A stretch of DNA of 64,000 bases from Rhodothermaceae bacterium (GCA_009838195.1 VXSC01000007.1:1-64000), one strand, 5' to 3'; shown: positions 27,520 through 37,095, counted from the stretch's first letter. Program-made: numbers and translations. Notes: generated by a model from the sequence alone, not told the origin.

Positions 27520-28755
27520 ATGGATCGACAAACCGTACAAAAGCGATTTGGAATCATTGGTGAATCTCCTGGGATCCACCATGTCATCGACCGTGTCCGC
27601 CAAGTTGCACGTACGGATATCTCCGTTCTGATTGAGGGAGAGAGTGGTGTTGGCAAGGAGTTGATTGCGCAAGCCATCCATGAATTATCGCTACGCCGAC
27701 ATAAAGCACTTAAGGTCATCAATACAGGAGCAATTCCCGAGGGATTGATTGAGTCTGAACTCTTCGGCGCGGAGAAAGGCGCCTATACCGGTGCGACCGA
27801 ACGTCGGCGCGGACTCTTTGAGGAAGCGGATGGCGGAACGATTTTTCTGGATGAGATTGGCGAAATGCCGCAGTCTACACAAGTCAGGCTGCTTCGTGTG
27901 CTTGAGTCCGGTACCTTTAACCGCGTTGGATCCACTGTCATGCAGCGAACAGATGCACGTGTCGTGGCGGCAACAAATAAGAATCTGGGAAGCGAAGTAG
28001 CAGATGGCCGGTTCAGGGAAGATCTCTATTATCGCCTTAGCACGGTGATTATCCACGTCCCTCCGCTCCGCGAGCGAAGGGACGACATCCGGCCCATCTT
28101 TGATGCTTTCCTGTATTCATCCAGTCAGAAATATCAATCTCCTCCCCGCACATTGACGGCGGCAGCCTACGATCTTCTTGAATCTTATCAATGGCCAGGG
28201 AATGTGCGGGAGCTGCGGAATGTGGCCGACCAAGTCGTGGTCCTGCACCGTGGCGCCAATGTGGATGCTGATGATATTCGTCCTTTTCTGCGTGGAATCA
28301 CTACCAACAGCTCCTCGACATCCCTGATGCCGGTAAAGGCAAAAGCACCAATGGACAGTGAATCGTCACCTGAGCTGAAAGTCGTCTATCGGGCATTGCT
28401 GGAAATTCGTCAGGATATTCAGGATCTACGCAAGGACGTGGGCCAGGTATTTCGCGAAAGCCTTGCAGGCAGCAAACCGGATCCCTCGTATCCAGAGGAA
28501 CTGCAGATTGACCGCCCCGCCTTGCCCATGCTTCCCAGACCTGAAAGGGAGCAGAACCTTGATGGGGTTACCTATGAAGTTGAAGACGATCAGGAGGAAG
28601 ACTCACTGCCAACCATTGAAGAGGCGGAACGAGAACTGATCCTGAAAGCTATGGAGAAATTTGACGGAAACCGTAAAGAGTCTGCGAAGGCGCTTGGGAT
28701 TAGCCCCCGCACTCTGTACCGTAAGCTCAAAGAGCTGGATGAAGACCCGGGTTAA
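27520..28755 (+). CDS. Sigma-54-dependent transcriptional activator (AAA+ and Fis HTH, no receiver domain)
   Basis: The 411-residue protein starts directly with the AAA+ domain. Walker A is GESGVGKE at residues 40-47, the sigma-54 contact loop is GAYTGA at 87-92, Walker B is IFLDEIGEM at 108-116, and RLLRVLESGTFNRVG follows. The C-terminal HTH of the Fis type is KESAKALGISPRTLYRKLKEL. Between them lies a 30-residue coiled-coil-like stretch (LEIRQDIQDLRKDVGQVF). No regulatory receiver or GAF domain is present, so activity may be set by expression. The ATG at 27520 is preferred to a TTG at 27493. It overlaps lptE by 17 nt. Confidence 0.95.
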   Translation: MDRQTVQKRFGIIGESPGIHHVIDRVRQVARTDISVLIEGESGVGKELIAQAIHELSLRRHKALKVINTGAIPEGLIESELFGAEKGAYTGATERRRGLFEEADGGTIFLDEIGEMPQSTQVRLLRVLESGTFNRVGSTVMQRTDARVVAATNKNLGSEVADGRFREDLYYRLSTVIIHVPPLRERRDDIRPIFDAFLYSSSQKYQSPPRTLTAAAYDLLESYQWPGNVRELRNVADQVVVLHRGANVDADDIRPFLRGITTNSSSTSLMPVKAKAPMDSESSPELKVVYRALLEIRQDIQDLRKDVGQVFRESLAGSKPDPSYPEELQIDRPALPMLPRPEREQNLDGVTYEVEDDQEEDSLPTIEEAERELILKAMEKFDGNRKESAKALGISPRTLYRKLKELDEDPG

Positions 28756-29245
28756 CCTCGTATTGATCGGATTTATCTTTTTTCTGCAGGGTTGTTCCTA
28801 TTACAGCTTTAGTGGCGTAAGTATCCCCGCTCATCTGAATACAATTGCGATCCCGCTTGCGGAAGATCAAAGTGTAGGCCCCCTCACACTTCTGGACGAA
28901 TCTCTAACAGAACTTATGATTGAACGGTTTGTCCAGCAGACACGACTCACGCTGGTCGAAGATGGAACTGAGGCCGACCTCTTACTCACCGCCCAGATTA
29001 CCCGATACACGAACGCTCCAACATCTGTGACTGGACAAGAGCGTGCTCAGTACAACAGAGTGACCATCTCTGTTGCGGCACAGTATATGAATCAGGTGGA
29101 CGATGATGTACTGCGACGTACGTTCAGTGGCTTTGACGATTACGATGCGCTGGAAGGAGGATTGGAGGCGGAAGAATCTGCTGCATTGGCTGCGCTTGAA
29201 AATATTGCCGATGATCTTTTCACGGCGGCAACATCCAACTGGTAG
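28739..29245 (+). CDS. LptE-like lipopolysaccharide-assembly lipoprotein
   Basis: The 168-residue protein starts MKTRVNLVLIGFIFFLQGCSYYSF, a lipoprotein signal with the lipobox LQGC and the hallmark SYYSF after the cysteine. This resembles the LptE/RlpB-type lipoproteins of Bacteroidota. A conserved LNTIAIPLAEDQSVGP and ELMIERFVQQTRL region follows, fitting the lpt family. LptE plugs the LptD outer-membrane pore for LPS export. It sits in the miaB to anmK operon, overlapping the sigma-54 gene by 17 nt and preceding the glycosyltransferase by 5 nt. Confidence 0.85.
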   Translation: MKTRVNLVLIGFIFFLQGCSYYSFSGVSIPAHLNTIAIPLAEDQSVGPLTLLDESLTELMIERFVQQTRLTLVEDGTEADLLLTAQITRYTNAPTSVTGQERAQYNRVTISVAAQYMNQVDDDVLRRTFSGFDDYDALEGGLEAEESAALAALENIADDLFTAATSNW

Positions 29246-29250
29246 CGATT

Positions 29251-30681
29251 ATGTTTGCCCTACTGTATGCGGGCGCTATGATCGTGCTTGCCTTCTATGG
29301 TGTTAACCTCCTGTGGATGGCTGTTGTTGTTGCCCGAGGTGGAAAATCTGACACGGGTCCATCACCGGATCCGAACTGCAACGGTTCCTTGCCACGGGTC
29401 ACCGTCCAAATTCCACTGTATAACGAAGCTGGGGTGGCTAGGCGTGTGATTGACGCTTGTGCAGCCATTCAGTATCCCCGTGACCGGTTCCAGTTACAGA
29501 TCCTGGACGACTCATCTGATGAAACTGTGGCGATTTCCCGTCAGGCAGTTGATGACTGGAAAGAGAAAGGACTCAACATCTCCCATATACAACGTTCCCA
29601 TCGTGAAGGATATAAAGCAGGTGCACTGGGGAACGGGTTGAAGTCGGCAGATGGAGACCTTATCGCGATATTTGATGCTGATTTTGTTCCTCCGGAAAAT
29701 TTTCTTCTTTCCCTGGTCCCCTTCATGGAAGAAGAAAAGCTGGGCATGATCCAGGCACGCTGGGGGCATATAAATGCCCATTCCTCGCTACTGACCCAAG
29801 TGCAGGCATGGTCTCTCGACACACATTTTGCCGTTGAGCATGTCGCGCGAAGCGCCTCCGGCTGCTTTATTAATTTTAATGGAACGGCTGGGCTCTGGAA
29901 ACGAAGTTGCATCACGGAATCGGGGGGATGGCACGGCGACACACTGGCGGAGGATCTGGATTTGAGTTATAGAGCACAACTTCGAGGATGGAAATTCAAG
30001 TATCTCCATGAACTGGAGGCTCCTGCCGAACTGCCTGAGACACTGGGAGCCCTGAGAGTTCAGCAAAGCCGATGGACAAAAGGGACCGCAGAAACTGCCC
30101 GTAAGCTACTTCGACCCCTGTGGCGTGCATCCTTTCCCCTGAAAACGAAGGTCCAGGGGACCGTTCATCTGACGGCACATATGGTCTACCCCTGCCTACT
30201 CCTTGCAGCCCTTCTTCATCCACTTCTTCTATTCCAGCAGGCCAGTGGATTTGGACCCGGTGAAACATACTTTGGGATCATGGGACTCGGTTTGGTCGGT
30301 TTGTTAGGATTTTTTCTTGCTCAGATGTTCGCGCAACGTCAACTCTATCCGGACTGGTGGCGTCGGATGCGATTTTTTCCAATTTTTATGGCAGGATCAA
30401 TGGGGCTTGCAATTAGCAATACAAAAGCTGTTTGGGATGCCTGGAGACAGTTTCGTACCCCCTTCGAACGAACTCCAAAAGCCAATGGAAGATATCGTGT
30501 CCGAAGGTCAAAATCGATCGTGGCGCTCGAAGCAGCGATGGCTGTATATTCTGCGGCAGGACTTGTTTTTCTGCTGTGGGAGGGCCTCTGGGCTGCCTCC
30601 GGATTCCAGATGATATTCTCAATGTCCTATATATTTATAACACGGTACAACATTCTTGAACTTCGCTCCCAAACTTTTTGA
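29251..30681 (+). CDS. Membrane glycosyltransferase family 2 (cellulose/mannan synthase-like)
   Basis: The 476-residue protein has an N-terminal membrane helix (residues 5-25) and a GT2 catalytic domain with LDDSSDET (85-92), the D-x-D motif FDADFVP (141-147, D142 and D144), the catalytic-base region AEDLDLS (233-239) and QQSRWTKG (271-278), the Q-x-x-R-W motif of processive synthases. Four or more membrane helices follow at about 305-365 and 415-470. The pattern matches CslA-like glucomannan/glucan synthases or related ceramide-type enzymes. Its acceptor is not clear. It lies within the miaB to anmK operon, 2 nt before the next gene. Confidence 0.87.
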   Translation: MFALLYAGAMIVLAFYGVNLLWMAVVVARGGKSDTGPSPDPNCNGSLPRVTVQIPLYNEAGVARRVIDACAAIQYPRDRFQLQILDDSSDETVAISRQAVDDWKEKGLNISHIQRSHREGYKAGALGNGLKSADGDLIAIFDADFVPPENFLLSLVPFMEEEKLGMIQARWGHINAHSSLLTQVQAWSLDTHFAVEHVARSASGCFINFNGTAGLWKRSCITESGGWHGDTLAEDLDLSYRAQLRGWKFKYLHELEAPAELPETLGALRVQQSRWTKGTAETARKLLRPLWRASFPLKTKVQGTVHLTAHMVYPCLLLAALLHPLLLFQQASGFGPGETYFGIMGLGLVGLLGFFLAQMFAQRQLYPDWWRRMRFFPIFMAGSMGLAISNTKAVWDAWRQFRTPFERTPKANGRYRVRRSKSIVALEAAMAVYSAAGLVFLLWEGLWAASGFQMIFSMSYIFITRYNILELRSQTF

Positions 30682-30683
30682 AC

Positions 30684-31259
30684 ATGCTCACACTCTTTGA
30701 TGCATTGACCATGATCAACGAAGACCGTGCATCGGAAACTGTGGACCAGCTCCGTGATATGCACCTTCATTCCCCCTCAGATATATCGACAAATTATGTT
30801 TTGGGTCATGCATTAGACGTGTGCAACCAGCATAGCCGTGCAAACTCTATCTGGGAAGCTGCAAGTGCTCTCAGTTCCAAAGACAGGACTCGGAAGAAAA
30901 TGAAGCTGCCGGATGGAGTGAATGTATTCACTCATACAGACCGTCTCCAGAGTGGACTGAGTGAGATTCTTGGGGAAGACGAAAGTGATGAAATTCAGAA
31001 CCTGATTCAGCAACTTGATACTTCTGACCGGATCAATTTTGAGGTCGTACTTGACGATGATAATGAGTCCTTCGGCGGACTCACTGACGATGACCCGATT
31101 ACAGAGACCTATGCACGTATCCTGGCGACTCAAAAGAAGTACTCGCAAGCTGCCGCCGTATACAGATCTCTCAGTGAGCAGAATCCAGACGAAAAGGATC
31201 GCTTACTTGATGAAGCTCAGAAGCTGGACCTTCTAGCCAACTCGGAAACGAGCACGTGA
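30684..31259 (+). CDS. Small TPR-containing protein
   Basis: The 191-residue acidic protein begins MLTLFDALTMINEDRA. It has two or three weak tetratricopeptide-like helical pairs, near LRDMHLHSPSDISTNYVLGHAL, then near TYARILATQKKYSQAAAVYRSL. No signal peptide is present. Similar small TPR proteins follow lptE in Bacteroidota operons. The start at 30684 was chosen over the open TTG at 30678. It overlaps anmK by 4 nt (the GTGA junction), implying coupled translation. Confidence 0.75.
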   Translation: MLTLFDALTMINEDRASETVDQLRDMHLHSPSDISTNYVLGHALDVCNQHSRANSIWEAASALSSKDRTRKKMKLPDGVNVFTHTDRLQSGLSEILGEDESDEIQNLIQQLDTSDRINFEVVLDDDNESFGGLTDDDPITETYARILATQKKYSQAAAVYRSLSEQNPDEKDRLLDEAQKLDLLANSETST

Positions 31260-32434
31260 TTATATCTAAAAATCGCCGCTGTGTCGCTGGTGTCATGAGC
31301 GGCACCTCCCTGGATGGGATTGATGTGGTAATCGCCCGTATCCAGGGGCATGGACGTGAGCTTCAAATCGAGAAATGGTACGGAGCTACGTATTCTTTCC
31401 CCGAAGAATTGCACAGCTCTCTGAAACTGGCCGCCAGCCAAGAGTCTATTGGCGTGGCCGAACTCAGTCAACTGAATGTGCGTCTGGCCCACGAATATGC
31501 AAAAGCCGTGACGCGTACACTGGAAGCACACGGAGAACCGATCGAACATCTTGATTTGGTGGGGTGCCATGGCCAAACCATCCGTCATCTACCCGACAAG
31601 GTCATGGTCGCTGGTAAAGAAATCTGCTCCACCCTCCAGATTGGCGATCCTTCAACTATGGCCCAGCTATTGGGGGTGCCGGTGATCGGAGATTTTCGTC
31701 TGGCAGATATGGCACGTGGAGGGCAGGGAGCACCGCTGGTGCCGTATTTTGACTATGTGATATTCACGCACGATACAGAGACCCGCGGCTGCCTGAACGT
31801 TGGCGGCGTAGCAAACCTGACCGTTCTGCCCCCGAATGCACGGACAGATCAGGTCTACGGTTTTGACACGGGCCCCGGTAATATGATTATGGATACTCTG
31901 TGTCGCCAGTGCATGGATCTGCCCTTTGACGAGGGAGGCCACATTGCTAAGTCCGGTACTGTGAACGAACGATTGCTTTCAGAATTACTGCAGGATCCCT
32001 ATTTATCCGCTACCCCGCCCAAATCGACCGGTCGTGAATATCTCAGCCACACATTCCTGCAACGGTTACTGGATTCCTCCCATCGAATGTCATCTGAGGA
32101 CCTGATTGCCACGGCTACCGCGTTAACTGCTGCATCTGTCTGGCAGGCCTACAAGACATTTATACAGCCAACCCACTCGCTTGACCGACTCATCCTATCT
32201 GGAGGCGGAGCACATAACCAGGCGCTCTTGGATCTACTTGGGGGGTATTTCGCGCGGAATAGGACTGCCGTGCAGATTGAGACATCAGACGCGTACGGGA
32301 TTGATGTTGACAGCAAAGAGGCCCTTTGTTTTGCGGTCCTCGCTCATGAGAGTGCGAGTGGTATCCCAACCAACATCCCGTCTGTCACCGGGGCAGATCG
32401 CCCCGCCGTACTTGGTAAGCTCTGTGTTCCATAG
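31256..32434 (+). CDS. anmK: Anhydro-N-acetylmuramic acid kinase
   Basis: AnmK phosphorylates and opens 1,6-anhydro-MurNAc during peptidoglycan recycling. The 392-residue protein contains the family signature CVAGVMSGTSLDGIDVV near residues 10-26, GDFRLADMARGGQGAPLVP (about 145-163), NVGGVANLTVLP, and DTGPGNMIMD. The start is GTG at 31256, overlapping the preceding gene's stop. It is the last gene of the plus-strand operon. The gene ends 64 bp before the convergent SAP-domain gene. Confidence 0.96.
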   Translation: MIISKNRRCVAGVMSGTSLDGIDVVIARIQGHGRELQIEKWYGATYSFPEELHSSLKLAASQESIGVAELSQLNVRLAHEYAKAVTRTLEAHGEPIEHLDLVGCHGQTIRHLPDKVMVAGKEICSTLQIGDPSTMAQLLGVPVIGDFRLADMARGGQGAPLVPYFDYVIFTHDTETRGCLNVGGVANLTVLPPNARTDQVYGFDTGPGNMIMDTLCRQCMDLPFDEGGHIAKSGTVNERLLSELLQDPYLSATPPKSTGREYLSHTFLQRLLDSSHRMSSEDLIATATALTAASVWQAYKTFIQPTHSLDRLILSGGGAHNQALLDLLGGYFARNRTAVQIETSDAYGIDVDSKEALCFAVLAHESASGIPTNIPSVTGADRPAVLGKLCVP

Positions 32435-32498
32435 ATCAAACTGGGACAACGGAAGAATCACTGGGACAGTTTGATGGGGACTTCTCTGACCGTCTTTG

Positions 32499-33146
32499 TC
32501 ACTTGTCCCGACATGGATGGGTTCTGCCTGAATCCTCCGGTGCTTCGGTGTGGACCAGATTACGAAATTCACCATAGGTTTTTGGTCCCGGTTGTTCCTT
32601 TAGCCAATCCCAGGCTTTGAGTACTTCTTTCCTAGAGGTTCCAACATTGGCTGGATCCGCCATGAAATCCGTGATGAAGTTGTTCATGCGCGCTGAAGGG
32701 CACCGGGGGAGACGACCCTTAGTCTGCATCAGCATTCGCAGATGATCCGCCAAATCACCATAGGTGAAGCACTCCTTTGCTTCCCGTCTTTTGCGCCTCC
32801 AATCATTGAGCCAGTACCACTGCCCGGACTTTCGACTGACGCCCGGTGCCTCAGCATAGACTAGCTCTAGCAGGAAAGCCTTTGTTCTCTTGTCTCCGAC
32901 GTAATTGGTTACTGTCGTGTCGGCCTTCAATACATCGCGCGCCTTGCCAGCCTTGCGAGGCAGAACAGGTTTACGATCAGGCACCTTCCCCGTCTGCAAG
33001 AATTCCCGAATCAATTCCTCCAGTTCAAATTTGCGGAAATTACCGACAGTGATGCCGAGGTCACGGGCAAAAGCTTTCAACTCGGCAGCGTAGAAGTACC
33101 CGTTGTCGAACTCTTCAACACTCATCCCCCGATGTAAGGTGCTCAT
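32499..33146 (-). CDS. SAP-like domain protein (intact copy)
   Basis: This 215-residue basic protein has an N-terminal helix-extension-helix segment resembling a SAP DNA-binding motif (AAELKAFARDLGITVGNFRK and ELEELIREFLQTG, residues about 21-52). The remaining residues are rich in K, R and W and include WYWLNDWRRKRREAKECFTYGDL. A similar architecture is seen in small SAP / DUF6434-type proteins, whose job is unknown. A second copy of its first third lies 7 kb away at 40,017-40,207 and is broken. It marks the left edge of a region rich in mobile debris. Confidence 0.7.
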   Translation of the reverse strand: MSTLHRGMSVEEFDNGYFYAAELKAFARDLGITVGNFRKFELEELIREFLQTGKVPDRKPVLPRKAGKARDVLKADTTVTNYVGDKRTKAFLLELVYAEAPGVSRKSGQWYWLNDWRRKRREAKECFTYGDLADHLRMLMQTKGRLPRCPSARMNNFITDFMADPANVGTSRKEVLKAWDWLKEQPGPKTYGEFRNLVHTEAPEDSGRTHPCRDK

Positions 33147-33187
33147 GCTCTGACCGTTTGATAATAAGTTATTTTTTCGCTAGCCCT

Positions 33188-33205
33188 AAGGAATTTTTAT
33201 TCCTT
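33188..33205. repeat. 7-bp perfect hairpin with 4-nt loop
   Basis: AAGGAAT and ATTCCTT flank TTTT between the IS630 remnant and the SAP-domain gene. It lies 42 bp upstream of the latter's ATG. It could be a transcription stop or a repeat left by a mobile element. No T-run follows. Confidence 0.3.
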
Positions 33206-33285
33206 GAACCAACATGCCGTGCATTGAGTGATACAACAAACGTATAGAGGAATCCATGATACTCATTTCGCCACGCAATTCTTCT

Positions 33286-34206
33286 CACACTAGTGTGGTG
33301 TACTATTATTCCTCTTACAGTAGGTTTTGAGAGATTCCAGAATCTGTTCGGCAGATTTGGTCCAATTAAAAGGCTTGGAGGCCTCGTTGTAAATTTCGAG
33401 ATAGTCTTTGATCGCAGTCTCTAATTCCTTCGTACTCCAATGCGTTCCGCGCCGTATTTGATCACTGGTGATTTTGGCGAACCAGCGTTCCACGAGATTT
33501 AGCCTGGATGCACTGGTGGGTGTGGAATAAAGATGAACCCTTGGGCGGCGAAGCAACCAATTATGGATCATTTCCGTTTTGTGGGTGCTGTAATTGTCCA
33601 ACACGAGATGAATCTCTAAATCCTTGGGAACAGATCGGTCAACCACATGCCGGAATTTCAGCAATTCAACGGATCGATATCATCGATAACAGTGACCAAT
33701 CACCTCTCCAATCGCGACATTCAGGGCTGCAAACAGAGAGGCGGTTCTATGTCGCCTGTAGTCATGTGTACGGGATTCTGGTAGACCTGGGCCCATGGGC
33801 AGAATGGGTTCGCCTGAATTTGAGGTTTTTCATCCACGCACAACACCACCGCGCGTTCCGATGGGAACAGGTAGAGTCCGACAATGTCACGTACCTTTTC
33901 AATGAAAAGCGAATCCGTGGAAAGCTTATAGGTCTCCATACGGTGTGGTTTGACCCCAAAGGCACGCCAGATTCGACTGACCGTACTTGCACTCATGCCG
34001 GTGGCCTCGGCCATCTTGCGTGTACTCCATTTGCATTGCATCTCGGGGCATAGACGCCAGCGTCTTTGTGATGACTTTCTCCACATCTTCATCGGATACC
34101 GTGCGAGGCTTACCGGGACGGGGAATATCAAACAACCTATCACAGCGTTTTTCCAAAAAACGCCTTCGCCATTTACCAACGGGCACCCTTCTCCTTGGCT
34201 GGCCAA
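33286..34206 (-). pseudogene. IS630-family transposase, frameshifted
   Basis: Three minus-strand pieces together cover a normal IS630 transposase. The N-terminal HTH part (VGKWRRRFLEKRCDRL, then RPGKPRTVSDEDVEKVITK) is at about 34,190-34,050. A middle piece (STRKMAEATGMSASTVSRIWRAFG, ETYKLSTDSLFIEKVRDIVGLYL, then CVDEKPQIQA with the first catalytic Asp) is in another frame. The C-terminal DDE part (HLVLDNYSTHKT and LNLVERWF, holding the second D and the E) is at 33,664-33,290 in yet another. At least two frameshifts separate them. A CACACTAGTGTG palindrome at 33,286-33,297 lies just past the left end. The copy cannot make an intact transposase. Confidence 0.87.
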
Positions 34207-34215
34207 GGTTGGAGG

Positions 34216-35196
34216 TTATTCTGAAGGAGCAATTGACGACAAGTACTGATAACTGGCTTTGAGCGTGTGGTCGGGGTCGGGAGCCAGGTCACGCTCCAGA
34301 TAGAAATGCTCCACACCGGTTGTGGACGCCACTTTAAGGATCCCGTCAAGATCCAGGACTCCTTCACCGGCATCCGCCATTTTGGGAAAAAGCGGTATCC
34401 ACTGGGACGGATCGCCTCCGTCTCCTTCAAATCGAACCAGCTCGGTCATGTCCTTGATGTGCATAAGCTTAAAGCGACCGGGATAGGCGTTCAGATATTC
34501 CACCGGATCCGCCCTTCCCGCCGTCATCCAAAAGACATCCATTTCCATGACGACTAGGTCTGGATCCGTGCGGTCCAGGATCAGATTGAACGGAATACTG
34601 CCTTCCAATTCAACAAGTCCATAGCCATGGTTGTGGTAGAGAAACTGGAGTCCCACCCCCTTCATGGCCAAGCCGATTTCATTAAAGGTATCGGCAATTC
34701 CCCGGTAATCGTCTAGGTTGGTGCGTTGTTCCGGTGGGATGGCAGCGATACCGGCGTATTTGTGTCCCAGTACCTGTGAAGCCTCGGCCACTTCGTCCAG
34801 ACGGACTCGGAGAGTCCCGAGATCAGTATGCATCGACGGTGAGGTAAGGCCGTTGGCATCCAAAATGTCACGTACCTGCCGTGGGGTATGCCCATAGTAG
34901 CCGCTCTGGGAGAGACCAATGGATTTGGCTATTGGCTCCCATGAAGCTACTACCTCCGGCACGGAGTAGGGGTAGGGGCCAAACAATTCGACTTCCTTAT
35001 AGCCAATGGTCGCCAGTCTTGCCATAGTGCCCGAAAAATCCTCTTCCAACAACTTCGGAATCGTAAACAACCCGAGGCCTACACGTTCAATCTGCGATTG
35101 AGTTTGCACCGGGCCAATGGGTGGGGTCCTGTGCGCAATACCAATCGGCATCGCGGCTGCTAATCTGATAAAGTTTCTTCGGGTGATCATGGTCAA
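34216..35196 (-). CDS. Exported sugar phosphate isomerase/epimerase-like TIM-barrel protein
   Basis: The 326-residue protein has an N-terminal twin-arginine-like signal, MITRRNFIRLAAAM. The body belongs to the xylose-isomerase-like TIM barrel (AP-endonuclease 2 superfamily), with YKEVELFGPYPY, LQFLYHNHGYGL, VVMEMDVFWMTAGRADP and KLMHIKDM. These supply the Glu, His and Asp ligands of a divalent metal. Such proteins isomerise or epimerise sugars, but the substrate is not known. It ends 10 bp from the IS630 remnant, but the coding region appears complete. Confidence 0.82.
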   Translation of the reverse strand: MTMITRRNFIRLAAAMPIGIAHRTPPIGPVQTQSQIERVGLGLFTIPKLLEEDFSGTMARLATIGYKEVELFGPYPYSVPEVVASWEPIAKSIGLSQSGYYGHTPRQVRDILDANGLTSPSMHTDLGTLRVRLDEVAEASQVLGHKYAGIAAIPPEQRTNLDDYRGIADTFNEIGLAMKGVGLQFLYHNHGYGLVELEGSIPFNLILDRTDPDLVVMEMDVFWMTAGRADPVEYLNAYPGRFKLMHIKDMTELVRFEGDGGDPSQWIPLFPKMADAGEGVLDLDGILKVASTTGVEHFYLERDLAPDPDHTLKASYQYLSSIAPSE

Positions 35197-35580
35197 TAAT
35201 GCAAGTAAGGGTCACGCCCAAATAACTGATTGTGAGTTTGGTGGATTTAGCAATAAATGTAATGACTCAGTCCTATAGAATCAACCCTTGGACCTCTTCT
35301 GCTTGTTCCACCAGCCCATCTTTGCTATGAGGCCCTTTTTTCGGCGTCTCTTAAGATTATTGTTTTTGGGAATAATTGGCTCTTCGTCTTTAATTGTGAG
35401 CTGAGTCACAAGTTTAGGGATCCTGAAGAGGTTGAGTAGTCCAATGTCACCGGTCGGCGGTTCGTTCCGATATTGTCAATTATAGAAACCTACTTTTGGC
35501 CCGATATTTGAACCGGTTTGGCCGGTTTTACCGGCAGCAGGATTCACATATTTTACCTTCAACCAGACACTATACAACAC
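35197..35580. other. 384-bp gap with no confident gene
   Basis: A minus-strand open stretch (35,281-35,475, 64 codons) encodes a basic tail ending in KRRRKKGLIAKMGWW but has no start codon and no recognised relative. No other feature was seen apart from a possible promoter region for the plus-strand gene at 35,581. Confidence 0.3.
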
Positions 35581-36615
35581 ATGGAAAAGACGACATGCCC
35601 CATTTGGGGAACCCCCGCAGAGTATGAGATGCGTGATGATTCTTCGTGTCACTATAATTCTCCACGTGCAGGGGGGAAATACATCATTTCTGATTCGTGG
35701 CATCAGAAAGCAGAGGATTGGGATGAGGAACAAAAAGTACTGGTCACATCTTGGCTGATCAGCCAGCGGTCGATGGGAAATTCTGAGCCGAGGATTCCGG
35801 ATACCCTGGCGATTGACTCCATTCGTCATCCGTCCGCTCACCAGCGAGCTGAGAATCTCTTGAAGTACATTGATTCACAGCTTTCCAGCATTAGTGGCAT
35901 CTTTAGGCCCACTCGGAACGAGCAAGACCAAGTCCCCGACGCAAATAATCCATCGTGGGTGTGCTTTGCGGAAATGCTTGCCTGGTCAGCTTCGACAGAA
36001 CTGCACGAGGTAGATTATCTACTTAGGTTTCTGAACGATCAGGGATTGATAGCTCCTCCATCTGAAAGGAATCGTGTATGGGTGCGCTGCAGGCTGACAG
36101 TAAAAGGTCACACTCACCTTGCCAACTTGGAAACTCGAATCATAGATTCAACGCAAGCATTCGTAGCGATGTGGTTTGATTCATCGCTTGATAAGGCGTA
36201 CTACAATGGGATAGTACCCGGAATCGAAGAGTCTGGATATATTCCTGTGCGTATTGACGGGACAGAACATTTGAACAAAATAGACGACGAAATCCTCGCC
36301 AAAATTCGTAGATCGAAATTCTTGGTTGTGGACTTGACCGAAGGAAAGGTCGTCGAAGAAAAAGATGGTACAATAAAGGGTGGCACACGCGGAAGCGTTT
36401 ATTACGAAGCCGGTTTTGCCAAAGGTCTTGACATACCAATCATTTACACTTGCCACGAGGATTCACTTAAAAAGGTCCATTTTGACATACGACAGTATTC
36501 ATGTATCTTCTGGAATACACCTGAAGAACTTAAAGCGCGGCTAGCTCACCGAATCTCAGCCAATTTCGGCGATGGGCCTTCTCACAATGATCTTCCACCT
36601 CCAAAAACTGATTAA
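35581..36615 (+). CDS. Winged-helix plus nucleoside-deoxyribosyltransferase/TIR-like domain protein
   Basis: The 344-residue protein has a Cys-bearing N-terminus (EKTTCPIWGTP, resembling a partial zinc ribbon) and a helical middle with a winged-helix-like segment (LLRFLNDQGLIAP and VRCRLTVKGHTHL, about 147-180). The C-terminal domain is at 190-330: AFVAMWFDSSLDKAYYNGI, ESGYIPVRID, KIDDEILAKIRRSKFLVVDLT, and YYEAGFAKGLDIP. The last block resembles the nucleoside 2-deoxyribosyltransferase/TIR-like fold, where YEAGFA-type motifs sit by the base-binding pocket. Such domains can cleave NAD or nucleotides in anti-phage effectors, but that is inference. The ATG at 35,581 was chosen over a TTG at 35,518. 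It is 1 nt from the next gene. Confidence 0.75.
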   Translation: MEKTTCPIWGTPAEYEMRDDSSCHYNSPRAGGKYIISDSWHQKAEDWDEEQKVLVTSWLISQRSMGNSEPRIPDTLAIDSIRHPSAHQRAENLLKYIDSQLSSISGIFRPTRNEQDQVPDANNPSWVCFAEMLAWSASTELHEVDYLLRFLNDQGLIAPPSERNRVWVRCRLTVKGHTHLANLETRIIDSTQAFVAMWFDSSLDKAYYNGIVPGIEESGYIPVRIDGTEHLNKIDDEILAKIRRSKFLVVDLTEGKVVEEKDGTIKGGTRGSVYYEAGFAKGLDIPIIYTCHEDSLKKVHFDIRQYSCIFWNTPEELKARLAHRISANFGDGPSHNDLPPPKTD

Positions 36616-36616
36616 A

Positions 36617-36883
36617 ATGGTACTCAGAATTGAAATCCCTCTCAATCAAGCTTTTTCCAAACGAAACCTCAGGTTATTGCAATCAAAATGGGAGCGCTAT
36701 GCCCTTCCTGGACAATGGTCCGCCTGTAGTGAGGGGCATCGCGTCAATCGTGGAGAGACGCTCGAAGAGAAACGTTTCTACGATTTGACGATCGACGAAA
36801 AGCTTGATGGCATCCATGAAAAACTGATCAGTGCGTTTGTGGACGACTTTGTGCATTCCACCAGGGCGTTACGGAGAGAATAG
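36617..36883 (+). CDS. Small 88-residue protein of unknown function, coupled to the TIR-like gene
   Basis: It starts one base after the upstream stop (TAA-A-ATG), so it is almost certainly translated from the same message. The product (MVLRIEIPLNQAFSKRN onwards) is mixed alpha/beta in appearance, with a charged C-terminal half (DEKLDGIHEKLISAFVDDF). I do not recognise it. A partner or immunity-like role with the upstream protein is inferred from coupling only. Confidence 0.55.
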   Translation: MVLRIEIPLNQAFSKRNLRLLQSKWERYALPGQWSACSEGHRVNRGETLEEKRFYDLTIDEKLDGIHEKLISAFVDDFVHSTRALRRE

Positions 36884-37095
36884 TATTGATTCATGAACTG
36901 ACGTAGATAACGAGAGAATGGAATCAAAAAAGAGAACGCTCAACGACTCGGGAACTAACCCAATCTTTTATTAAACGCACCGGAATTGGCGCGTGGGCAG
37001 GCGGTAGGAAGCCGTAGTGGCCGACTTTCGCCTGCCATCAGCCCCGCATTTCTACGTACTATAATTACCCTTAGCGGATATAAACCAAGACATTC

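Noticed and set aside
35281-35475. Minus-strand 64-codon open stretch with a basic tail
   Set aside because: No start codon precedes the protein-like part and no relative was recognised; noted in the gap entry but not called as a gene.
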